Below, in pieces: positions 44,206 to 52,430 of a DNA stretch of 64,000 nucleotides (positions are counted from its first letter, which is position 1; every line of letters begins with the position of its first letter). Below the pieces are notes generated by a model, which was not told where the DNA came from, searched no databases, and saw only the letters and a program-made list of their open reading frames with translations. The stretch is from assembly GCA_020635915.1 (NCBI GenBank), contig JACJYU010000001.1, positions 1 through 64,000 on the forward strand, read 5' to 3'. A program made the position numbers and the translations under genes. Origin of the DNA: Flammeovirgaceae bacterium. Lineage in GTDB: Bacteria; Bacteroidota; Bacteroidia; Cytophagales; Cyclobacteriaceae.

Positions 44206-44832
44206 TTACCTTGCCGTTTGCCGCCTGAAGCTGCAAAACAGGAAATTTTGCCGCGTGCCAAATGGCGTCACGTGGTCTTCCGTGATGCACTTGATCTTGA
44301 CAAACCCATCACTTAAACTCCTTTGTAGGGTTTCTTCGGAATATTGCCTGATTTCCAGCCCGCTGCACTTTTTGGGGCCGCTTGTCGAAAAGGTCCCCAG
44401 GGCAAGGTACCCGTTTCCCCTGAGGCTTGCCCTTGCCCGCTCCAGGTAGGCGTTTACCTGGCCGGTAGTGGTCATAAAATGAAAGGTGGCCCTGTCGTGC
44501 CAAAGGTCAAAGGTTTTGTCCGGGGTAAATTCCGTGATGTCGGCCTCTACCCAGTTTACCCCTCCTGCCCTATTGCCCAACCTTGCCTTGGCCCTCTTCA
44601 ACGCCTGTCCCGAAATGTCCAAAACCGTAATGTCTTCGTACCCTTCATCCACCAGCCTGTCGACCAGCTTGCTTTCCCCTCCCCCGATATCGATAATGCT
44701 GGCCTGCTTGGAAAGGTTAAAACCATGGATAAAACCCAGTGAAGTGGTGGGCTCCTCCTGGGTCCAGCTTACCTCATGGGGTTGTTTTGTCGAGTAGATT
44801 TTTTCCCAATGTTCTTTTTTCCTGTCAGGCAT
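44206..44832 (-). CDS. Class I SAM-dependent methyltransferase
   Basis: A 208-residue protein with a Rossmann methyltransferase core. Motif I is 'ASIIDIGGGESKLVDRL', the acidic end of strand 2 is ITVLDISG, and the WVEADITEF block matches motif post-I/II. FDLWHDRATFHFMTT is the motif IV region and resembles TehB/UbiE-like small-molecule enzymes. An N-terminal EHWEKIYSTKQPHEVSW segment is common in these enzymes. The substrate is unknown. Its neighbours (a small basic gene, then a CDF transporter) give no pathway clue. Confidence 0.88.
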   Translation of the reverse strand: MPDRKKEHWEKIYSTKQPHEVSWTQEEPTTSLGFIHGFNLSKQASIIDIGGGESKLVDRLVDEGYEDITVLDISGQALKRAKARLGNRAGGVNWVEADITEFTPDKTFDLWHDRATFHFMTTTGQVNAYLERARASLRGNGYLALGTFSTSGPKKCSGLEIRQYSEETLQRSLSDGFVKIKCITEDHVTPFGTRQNFLFCSFRRQTAR

Positions 44833-44935
44833 ATAATTGAATGTTTCCCTTTGAACACAAGTACCGCGGCCGTGGTTCTTCGGCCTTCCCGGTTTTTGTC
44901 CACATCTGAATAATTAATTGAGGAAAACCGGCCTG

Positions 44936-45802
44936 TTAGCCTGGTTCAATATGGATCAGGATATGGCCTAAACCGGGCACCCCTTCGTGCAGGTAGTCCT
45001 TCAGCCTATGGGCGATGTCGTGGCCTTCCTTCACCGAAATTCCGCCTTTCACTATGGCATGAAGGTCCACATGGTATTTCATGCCCGCCTTTCTAATGTA
45101 GCACTTCTCCGTTCCCAAAACGCCCGGCACATCCAGGGATTTCCTTTTGATTTCAAGCACCAGGTCGTCATACAGGTTTTCATCCATTATTTCGCCCAAG
45201 GCAGGCCTGAATATCCGATAGCTGTTGTACAAGATAAAAAAGGAAGCGAACAAGGCCGCCCAATCATCAGCAGCTTCATACCCTTTGCCAAAAATGATGG
45301 CGACCGAAATCCCAAGAAAAGCCAACACCGAGGTAATCGCGTCACTCCGATGGTGCCAGGCATCAGCTTTTAGCGAGGTGCTGTTCGTCTCCCTGCTTTT
45401 TTTTATTACGAACCTGAATGAAATTTCCTTCCACAATATTATCACCCCCAAAACCAATAGTGTCCAGGCGCGGGGAGGGTTATGGGGCGTCTGTATGTTT
45501 TGTATGCTTTCGTAAACAATTATCGTGGCGGAGGTCACCAAAAAGGCCACGACCATAAACGTAACCAGGGGCTCGATCTTGCCGTGCCCATACGGATGGT
45601 TTTTGTCTGCTGGCTTCCGGGCATACTTGAGGCCAAACAGCACCAACAGGGAAGAGAAGATATCCGTGGTGGATTCAATGGCATCGGCAATGAGGGCATA
45701 AGAATTTCCAAATAAGCCGGCCAGCCCTTTGACCAGGGCCAGGGCGGCATTTCCAAAAATGCTAAAATATACCGTGCGAATGGCGGTTTGCCCCCGGTTC
45801 AT
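44936..45802 (-). CDS. Cation diffusion facilitator (CDF) transporter
   Basis: A 288-residue CDF protein with six hydrophobic helices and a cytoplasmic C-terminal domain. The first metal site is ADAIESTTD (Glu-x3-Asp where FieF has Asp-x3-Asp). The second is WHHRSDAITS (His-x3-Asp, as in FieF). HPYGHGKIEPL is the family loop motif. It exports Zn2+, Fe2+, Mn2+ or a similar ion using the proton gradient. The Glu substitution could shift metal choice. It is 34 bp from the cupin gene on the same strand, which lies downstream of it. Confidence 0.9.
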   Translation of the reverse strand: MNRGQTAIRTVYFSIFGNAALALVKGLAGLFGNSYALIADAIESTTDIFSSLLVLFGLKYARKPADKNHPYGHGKIEPLVTFMVVAFLVTSATIIVYESIQNIQTPHNPPRAWTLLVLGVIILWKEISFRFVIKKSRETNSTSLKADAWHHRSDAITSVLAFLGISVAIIFGKGYEAADDWAALFASFFILYNSYRIFRPALGEIMDENLYDDLVLEIKRKSLDVPGVLGTEKCYIRKAGMKYHVDLHAIVKGGISVKEGHDIAHRLKDYLHEGVPGLGHILIHIEPG

Positions 45803-45836
45803 AAGCTTTTAGGGCCCGGGAACCCGGTACCCTTTA

Positions 45837-46199
45837 TTATATCCACTTCTGGTCATGTACGATGCGCTCGTGCTCCACGTTGCCGGTGTGCGCGGTTCCT
45901 TTTGGTTCGAACAAGAGTACCCACACCTCCTCGCCATTGGTTCGAGGGTTGTGCTCAACGCCTTTTGGCATAATGATCATTTCCCCTTCTTTTACCACCT
46001 CCGTCTTGTCGCGAAACTCCATGTGCAGCGTACCTTTAAAAACCATAAAAAGCTCGTCTTCGTTTTCATGGCTGTGCCATACAAATGCATCTTTTACTTT
46101 TGCCAGCTTCACGTACTGGCCATTCAACTCCCCAATGATTTTGGGCGTCCACCTTTCCGAAAACAGGTTGAACTTTTCACGTATATCAATAGCTTGCAT
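45837..46199 (-). CDS. Single-domain cupin
   Basis: A 120-residue cupin. Motif 1 is 'WHSHENEDELFMVFKGTLH' with the His/His/Glu metal-ligand pattern, and motif 2 is PKGVEHNPRTNG. The barrel is otherwise typical (DKTEVVKEGEMIIMP). Substrate and chemistry are unknown. It is divergent from the AKR-RidA gene with 67 bp between, so the two may share control and pathway. Confidence 0.9.
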   Translation of the reverse strand: MQAIDIREKFNLFSERWTPKIIGELNGQYVKLAKVKDAFVWHSHENEDELFMVFKGTLHMEFRDKTEVVKEGEMIIMPKGVEHNPRTNGEEVWVLLFEPKGTAHTGNVEHERIVHDQKWI

Positions 46200-46266
46200 A
46201 CCGCACTGTTTTGTATTCCTGATAAAGGAAGTAATTTTATTTTTTTACCAACGCTAAAGATAGCCG

Positions 46267-47724
46267 ATGGGGCCTAAAATTGAAACATGCCAATTGTCGC
46301 CTACACTACGGGCCTCCCGCGTGGTCAACGGCCTTTGGCAGGTTGCAGATATGGAAAGGGGTGGCCAAAACCTGGATGCCAGTGAAACATCGAAATATAT
46401 GATGCCCTACGTTGAGGCCGGGTTTACCACATTCGATATGGCCGACCACTACGGATCGGCAGAAATCATAGCCGGTACATTCAAACAAGGCCTGCAAGCG
46501 CCCGATACCGTTCAACTGCTGACCAAATGGGTGCCCAGGCCAGGCAAAAACAACAAAGAAGAAGTGCGGGCCGCGGTCATTACCGCACTCAACCGGCTGC
46601 AGTCCAAAAAGCTGGATTTGCTCCAGTTTCATGCCTGGAATTATGCAGACCCCAATTGGCTGGACTGCCTATACTGGCTGCAGGACCTGAAGGAAGAAGG
46701 CCTTGTTGCCAATATTGGGCTGACAAACTTTGACACGCCCCACCTTCGCATCGCACTCTCCAGCGGTATCGAGGTGGTCTCCAATCAGGTTTCCTATTCG
46801 GTGGTGGACCAGAGGGCCGGGGGCGCCATGGCCAAACTCTGTGGGGAACACCACGTCAAGTTGCTGGCGTATGGCACCGTGGCCGGTGGGTTCCTTACAG
46901 ATAAATGGCTGAACAAACCGGAGCCAAAACTGGACGGACAGGCCACCTGGTCACAAATGAAATACAAACGGTTTATTGAAGAGGCCGGGGGATGGGATAA
47001 ATTCCAGCAGGTGCTTTCCGTACTCAGCAACGTTGCCAAACGGCACAACGCCTCCATCGCCAATGTGGCCAGCCGCTATATCCTGGAGCAACCCGCTGTG
47101 GGAAGCGTGATTATCGGGGTAAGGCTTGGCAGGAGCGAACACGTGGCGGACAATGCCAAGCTCTTTCAATTTCACCTGACCGAAGGGGACAAAAAAGACA
47201 TAAGGGGCGTTCAAGCTTTGCTTTCCGCCATACATGGGGATTGTGGGGACGAGTACCGCAAGCCCCCCTACCTCACCGCATCGGGCGACCTGAGCCACCA
47301 TTTGGATGCCATCCCACCACCCTTCCCGGTATTTGAGGGGAGTGACGGAAGAAGCAAGGCCCTGAGTGGAACAGTGTGGGAAGACATGGCCGGGTTCAGC
47401 AGGGCCGTAAAAAAAGGAAACAGGATATTGGTTTCCGGTACCACCGCCACACATGGCGAACGGGCCATCGGTGGCCATGATCCTGCCGCCCAAACCCATT
47501 TCGTCATCGATAAAATCGAAGGGGCATTGCAATCCCTGGGGGGCAAATTGGAGCACGTGGTAAGGACAAGGGTTTTCGTGCGCCACATGGATGACTGGGA
47601 GGCGATATCGAGGGCACACGGGGAGCGGTTCAAGGAAATCCAACCGGCCAATACTTTGGTCAGGGCCGATATTATTGGCGAGGGATACCTGGTGGAAATG
47701 GAAGCCGAGGCGATCGTGGAATAA
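46267..47724 (+). CDS. Aldo/keto reductase fused to a RidA/YjgF domain
   Basis: A 485-residue two-domain fusion. Residues 1-345 are an aldo/keto reductase with the full catalytic tetrad: Asp57 (FDMAD), Tyr62 (HYGSAE), Lys87 (LLTKWVP) and His122 (LLQFHAW). Near the end of that domain VGSVIIGVRLGRSEHV is a cofactor motif. Residues about 360-485 are a RidA/YjgF domain (NRILVSGTTATHG, VVRTRVFVRHMDDWEAI) with the key Arg in NTLVRADIIGEGYLVEMEAE. RidA enzymes hydrolyse reactive enamine/imine intermediates made by PLP lyases. The next gene encodes such a lyase, so the fusion plausibly processes its product: imine to carbonyl by RidA, carbonyl to alcohol by AKR. Confidence 0.94.
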   Translation: MGPKIETCQLSPTLRASRVVNGLWQVADMERGGQNLDASETSKYMMPYVEAGFTTFDMADHYGSAEIIAGTFKQGLQAPDTVQLLTKWVPRPGKNNKEEVRAAVITALNRLQSKKLDLLQFHAWNYADPNWLDCLYWLQDLKEEGLVANIGLTNFDTPHLRIALSSGIEVVSNQVSYSVVDQRAGGAMAKLCGEHHVKLLAYGTVAGGFLTDKWLNKPEPKLDGQATWSQMKYKRFIEEAGGWDKFQQVLSVLSNVAKRHNASIANVASRYILEQPAVGSVIIGVRLGRSEHVADNAKLFQFHLTEGDKKDIRGVQALLSAIHGDCGDEYRKPPYLTASGDLSHHLDAIPPPFPVFEGSDGRSKALSGTVWEDMAGFSRAVKKGNRILVSGTTATHGERAIGGHDPAAQTHFVIDKIEGALQSLGGKLEHVVRTRVFVRHMDDWEAISRAHGERFKEIQPANTLVRADIIGEGYLVEMEAEAIVE

Positions 47725-47800
47725 CAAGGTGCTTCAACATTTTATTTCGCGATATTGGCCGCACAACCCGATAAATTAAAGGTGTAACTTGCGCGTCAAA

Positions 47801-50800
47801 ATGAATTTCCTACCAGCAGAAATAGAAGGAATCATCGCCAGGACCTATCACCTGGAGGGAGAGGCCAAGCCCCTCCCGGGCGAAGTGGACTTAAATTTTT
47901 TGTTCACGGCACAGGACCATAGGAAGTACCTTTTCAAAGTGGCCAAAGAGGGTACGGAAAGGGCACACCTGGAATTTCAAAACGCAATGATGCGCCATTT
48001 AAGGGCCAAAAATTTGGGGCTCGATATCTCCCAGGTGGTCCCGTCCACCAGCAAAGGACCTATCCTCACCCTCACCGGCAAAAAAGGCGAAAAACGACTG
48101 GCCCGGCTGCTCACCTGGGTGGAAGGAAGACCGTTTGCCACCGTAAACCCCCATTCCGCGCAGTTGCTCCATGACCTTGGTACCCTTTGTGGGCGCCTGA
48201 GCGCGGCCCTCAAGGATTTTGACCACCCGGCAGCCCACCGTTTTATCAAGTGGGACATCGCGCAGGTGGAGTGGATAAAACCATACCTGGGCACCATGGA
48301 AGATACCGGAAAAAATGCCCTGTTGGATTATCATTATGACTTGTACGAATCAGTCGTGAAGCCCATGGCCGGGGCCCTCCCGCGGAGCGTCATTTACAAT
48401 GATGCCAACGACTACAATGTATTGGTGGGCCCCGGCAAGGCAAATCCTACCGTGCCGGGTGTTATCGACTTCGGGGATGCCGTCCATTCCTATACCATAA
48501 ATGAATTGGCCATAGCCCTGGCCTATGCCTTAATGCACAAGCCCGACCCTATGCAGGCGGCCTACCCCATCGTGCAAGGCTATCATAAGGTTTTTCCTAT
48601 AAAGGAGGAAGAATTGAAGGCGCTATTCGCCCTTGTCAATGCCCGACTGCTCATCAGTGTGGTTTGCTCCCATCAAAACCGTGAGGAAAACCCGGGCAAT
48701 GCCTACCTGCAAATAAGTGACCAGGCCGCGTGGGAATTGATGGAAAAGCTTCGGGAGGTGCCCCCCACTTTTGCCTACTATGTTTTCCGCCACGCCTGCG
48801 GAATGGAACCCTGTCCTGCCCGTTCCGTTTTCAATGATTGGGCCGTCCGCCAGGCAGGCCATATCAAACCCATCGTGAACAAGCCCCTGAATGACGCCCA
48901 CTGGCTTGACCTGGGAATGGGGAGCCTGGAATTGGGCAACCAGTCGAATGTCCTGGACGGTGCATTGTTAAGCTCACGGATTGAAACCGCCATCCGTGAA
49001 AGTGGAAAGGGTGCCGGCCTGGGGAAGTACAATGAGGCAAGGCCCTTTTATACCTCGCCTGCTTTTGAAACGGAAAGCAATGACGGACCGGCCTGGAGGA
49101 CGGTGCACCTGGGGCTGGATGTGTTTTTGCCCGAAGGGGAAACGGTGCATGCACCTTTGGCAGGAACGGTCCATAACCTTGCCGACAATAAAGGCGAACG
49201 AAATTATGGCCCTACCGTTATCATTCGGCATGATGTTTTACCTGGGTTAACTTTCTATACCCTTTACGGGCACCTTGATGGCCTTACGTTGGGCAAATGG
49301 AAGCCGGGGGACACCATTAAAGGCGGGGAGCAGATTGGCGCCATCGGGGCGATGCACGAAAATGGTGGGTGGCCTCCCCATCTCCATTTTCAAATCATGT
49401 TGGACATACTGGGGAAAAACGGTGATTACCCGGGAGTGGCCGCCCCTACGCTGGTTGAGGTATGGAAAAGCATTTGCCCGGACCCGGCCTTGCTCATAAA
49501 GGGTTCGCTGCCTGCTGTTCAACAGCCCCCAGAAAGCCCAGGGCTTCTCGCTTTTCGCGAAGGGCACCTTGGGAAAAACCTCAGCCTCTCCTATCGCCAA
49601 CCTTTGATGGTGCAGCGCGGTTACATGCAATACCTGTACGAAGCCGATGGAAGAAAATACCTGGACACGGTGAACAACGTGGCACATGTGGGCCACGAGC
49701 ACCCTCGCATAGTCAGGGCCGGCCAGGACCAAATGGCGGTGTTGAACACCAACACCCGTTACCTGCATAAAAATATCGTAGCGTTTGCGGAAAAGCTTTT
49801 GGCCACCCTGCCCGGGCCCCTTAGTGTTGCCTATGTGGTCAACTCGGGAAGCGAAGCCAATGAGCTGGCACTGCGCATGGCCAAGGCCTACACACGGCAG
49901 AAGGACATGGTGGTGGTGGCGGTAGGCTACCACGGCAATACCAACGCCTGCGTGGACATCAGCTCGTACAAATTCGACAGGAAGGGCGGCACCGGTGCCC
50001 CGGGGCATGTTCATGTAGTGCCCATTCCAGATACTTACCGTGGGATTTACCAGGAAAAGGAAGGAAGCGGAAAACGGTATGCCTCCCATGTAAAGGAGGC
50101 CATAGAAAAGGTGCGGTCGCAGGGAAAAGGGGTGGCCGGGTTCATTTGCGAATCCATACTGAGCTGCGGTGGGCAAATTGTATTGCCGGGAGGGTACCTG
50201 AAAGAAGCATACCAGCACATAAGAACTGCCGGGGGCGTATGCATAGCCGATGAGGTGCAGACCGGATGTGGGCGTGCAGGCGACTATTTCTGGGCTTTTG
50301 AAAGCCAGGGGGTAGTACCTGACATCGTTACCATTGGCAAACCCATTGGCAACGGCCATCCGCTGGGCGTGGTGGTGGCCACCCGAAAACTGGCCGATGC
50401 CTTTGCCAATGGCATGGAGTACTTCAATACCTTCGGGGGCAACCCGGTGTCGTGCGCCATTGGGTTGGAGGTGCTCAACGTCATTGAGGGTGAGGGGCTG
50501 GTGCACAATGCCCAATCCATAGGGCAATACCTGACGGAGGGGCTCCGGCAATTGAAAAGCAACCACCACATTATAGGTGACATTCGCGGGATGGGCTTGT
50601 TTTTGGGTATTGAATTGGTGAAAAACGACCAGCTTGAGCCGGCCACGGGGCAGGCTGCCTACCTGGCCAACAGGATGCGGGAACTGGGCATTTTGATGAG
50701 CACCGATGGCCCTTACGAAAACGTGTTAAAGATCAAGCCCCCAATGGTGTTCGACAAAAACGATTCCGACTTTCTCCTTTCCACGCTGGGCCGCGTACTG

Positions 50801-50824
50801 AAAGAAGATTTCATGCAAGCCTGA
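47801..50824 (+). CDS. Hydroxylysine-kinase-like/M23/class III aminotransferase-like three-domain fusion
   Basis: A 1,007-residue protein from ATG 47801; a TTG 12 bp upstream would add four residues. Residues 1-350 form an aminoglycoside-phosphotransferase-type kinase close to animal hydroxylysine kinase. Its catalytic loop is YNDANDYN (199-206, Asp201; Tyr where His is usual) and the metal loop is DFGD (223-226). Residues about 430-550 form an M23 peptidase domain with His436, Asp440 and HLH (527-529) all retained. Residues about 590-1007 are a class III PLP enzyme with PLP Lys847 (TIGKPIG) and Asp817 (IADEVQTG), closest in pattern to the ammoniophospholyases acting on phosphoethanolamine and 5-phosphohydroxylysine. 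Kinase and lyase thus form a two-step degradation pathway in one chain. Confidence 0.93.
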   Translation: MNFLPAEIEGIIARTYHLEGEAKPLPGEVDLNFLFTAQDHRKYLFKVAKEGTERAHLEFQNAMMRHLRAKNLGLDISQVVPSTSKGPILTLTGKKGEKRLARLLTWVEGRPFATVNPHSAQLLHDLGTLCGRLSAALKDFDHPAAHRFIKWDIAQVEWIKPYLGTMEDTGKNALLDYHYDLYESVVKPMAGALPRSVIYNDANDYNVLVGPGKANPTVPGVIDFGDAVHSYTINELAIALAYALMHKPDPMQAAYPIVQGYHKVFPIKEEELKALFALVNARLLISVVCSHQNREENPGNAYLQISDQAAWELMEKLREVPPTFAYYVFRHACGMEPCPARSVFNDWAVRQAGHIKPIVNKPLNDAHWLDLGMGSLELGNQSNVLDGALLSSRIETAIRESGKGAGLGKYNEARPFYTSPAFETESNDGPAWRTVHLGLDVFLPEGETVHAPLAGTVHNLADNKGERNYGPTVIIRHDVLPGLTFYTLYGHLDGLTLGKWKPGDTIKGGEQIGAIGAMHENGGWPPHLHFQIMLDILGKNGDYPGVAAPTLVEVWKSICPDPALLIKGSLPAVQQPPESPGLLAFREGHLGKNLSLSYRQPLMVQRGYMQYLYEADGRKYLDTVNNVAHVGHEHPRIVRAGQDQMAVLNTNTRYLHKNIVAFAEKLLATLPGPLSVAYVVNSGSEANELALRMAKAYTRQKDMVVVAVGYHGNTNACVDISSYKFDRKGGTGAPGHVHVVPIPDTYRGIYQEKEGSGKRYASHVKEAIEKVRSQGKGVAGFICESILSCGGQIVLPGGYLKEAYQHIRTAGGVCIADEVQTGCGRAGDYFWAFESQGVVPDIVTIGKPIGNGHPLGVVVATRKLADAFANGMEYFNTFGGNPVSCAIGLEVLNVIEGEGLVHNAQSIGQYLTEGLRQLKSNHHIIGDIRGMGLFLGIELVKNDQLEPATGQAAYLANRMRELGILMSTDGPYENVLKIKPPMVFDKNDSDFLLSTLGRVLKEDFMQA

Positions 50825-50825
50825 C

Positions 50826-52430
50826 CTACCTCGTACTGGCCGCCACGCCATCCCTTCTCGGGTCTGCCACACCGTGCCATTGGCCATTTTCAAAAGCAAC
50901 CGCATGGACGCCACCGAAATAGGAATTCAAACCATCAATATCCAGGCCGTTGTCAACCTCCGCAAATTTTAAACCGTGCGCGGTGAGCCAGGGGAATAAG
51001 GTACTGTCCGGCTTTTCCATATAGGCTTTGTTGCCCGTAACGTGCACGCGGGGCACACGAACGGCCTCCACAATATCTTTCTTTACATCAATCCAATATT
51101 GAATGGTTTGCGCTACCGCGGATATTATGCGGGCGCTACCGGGGCTTCCTGTGGCCATCACGTTTTCCCCATTTTTGTCCCTTACGATGGTTGGGCTCAT
51201 GGAGGAATAGGCCATTTTTCCGGGCCCCACGGCAAATGGATGGGCACTGTCGTTGTACACAAAATCTTCCATATAGCTGTTGTAGATAAAGCCAAGCCCT
51301 GGCGAGGCGGCTCGGGAGCCAAAGTAAGCGTTGATACTGGTAGTAACGGTTACCACCATGCCGTCTTTGTCCACTACGGAAAAATGCGTGGTCTCCCCGG
51401 TGCCTACTGCAGGTTCCGCATCGGGGCCAAAGGCCGAAGACCGGATTAACCCACTTGCCTTTTCCTTCGAAATCCGTTCCGACACCTCACTTTTGTAATC
51501 AACCATGTTTTGGATGGGGTGGGCTTGCCTTTCGGCATGTGCCAATGCCAAGGCTTCCATCAACCGCTGGTCCCTGTCCATGCTTCCGTCCAGTTCCTCC
51601 ATCAGGTTCAGCGCCAGCAACACCACCCAACCCCCACATGGCGGGGTGCTGGTAAAAACCTGGTACCTCCTGTAGCTGGATTCCAAAGCAGGCACCACGG
51701 TAGGGGTTGGAAAATCGTTCAAGTCCTTTAATGATATCCACCCTCCGTTGTCCTTCATGTCCTGGGCAATAGTAGTGGCTATCTCTCCGTGGTAAAAATC
51801 GTCCGCGCCAACACGCGCCAGTCGTTGTAGGGTTTTTGCCAGCACTGGCTGCACCAGTACCTCCCCTTCTTCAGGTATTTTTCCATCCACCAAAAAGTGT
51901 TGCATGCCGTAGGGCGAGTCCAATATTTTCTTTTCATATTGTTGGTATACCCTGGCGCGAAACCTCCCCATCCTAAAACCGCTTTTGGCCTGACGGATGG
52001 CAGGTTGCATTGCCTGTTGCCATGAATAGGGGCCACTGCCATAGGTTTTAAAGGCAAAGTCCAGGGTTTTGACAAAAGACGGAACCGTTGACCTTCGATG
52101 GAATTGGATATCCTCCCTGGTGGCGGTCGTGGGAGTGGAGGCAGGCGAATAGGTAGTGCCATTTATCATAAAAGGCTTTTCGCCAGGGATGCCCACCAGT
52201 ATTTGGATGCCTGCCCCCAGCCCGGTCATTGCAGGCTCCGTCACGGCAAGTGAAAAGGCAACCGCCACGGCCGCGTCCATCGCGTTGCCACCATTTTCCA
52301 GTACCTCCAATCCGGCCTGGGTGGCTTCTGGCGTGGCCGAGGCCACCACACCGGGGACATTGCCCGGCCCGGTGGAGCATCCGGACAACAAAGCCGCACA
52401 AATGGCGATGAATAACACAGTGCGTTTCAT
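50826..52430 (-). CDS. Gamma-glutamyltransferase lipoprotein
   Basis: A 534-residue GGT from ATG 52430 (MKRTVLF), with a lipobox ALLSGC. GGT matures by self-cleavage before the catalytic Thr in 'GTGETTHFSVVD', which is present and precedes the small-subunit sequence (VVTVTTSINAYFGSR). The large-subunit block NGGNAMDAAVAVAFSLAVTEP is the family signature. The enzyme cleaves glutathione and gamma-glutamyl peptides in the envelope. Its start overlaps the stop of the upstream aminotransferase gene by 4 bp (ATGA), so the pair is coupled. A usual GSGGG-type oxyanion loop is replaced by GLGAGIQI near residue 80. Confidence 0.93.
   Translation of the reverse strand: MKRTVLFIAICAALLSGCSTGPGNVPGVVASATPEATQAGLEVLENGGNAMDAAVAVAFSLAVTEPAMTGLGAGIQILVGIPGEKPFMINGTTYSPASTPTTATREDIQFHRRSTVPSFVKTLDFAFKTYGSGPYSWQQAMQPAIRQAKSGFRMGRFRARVYQQYEKKILDSPYGMQHFLVDGKIPEEGEVLVQPVLAKTLQRLARVGADDFYHGEIATTIAQDMKDNGGWISLKDLNDFPTPTVVPALESSYRRYQVFTSTPPCGGWVVLLALNLMEELDGSMDRDQRLMEALALAHAERQAHPIQNMVDYKSEVSERISKEKASGLIRSSAFGPDAEPAVGTGETTHFSVVDKDGMVVTVTTSINAYFGSRAASPGLGFIYNSYMEDFVYNDSAHPFAVGPGKMAYSSMSPTIVRDKNGENVMATGSPGSARIISAVAQTIQYWIDVKKDIVEAVRVPRVHVTGNKAYMEKPDSTLFPWLTAHGLKFAEVDNGLDIDGLNSYFGGVHAVAFENGQWHGVADPRRDGVAASTR

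Noticed and set aside
49247..50569. A 440-codon minus-strand frame antisense to the aminotransferase-like part of the triple fusion.
   Set aside because: The plus-strand frame has clear catalytic motifs; the antisense frame has none and is a codon-bias artefact.
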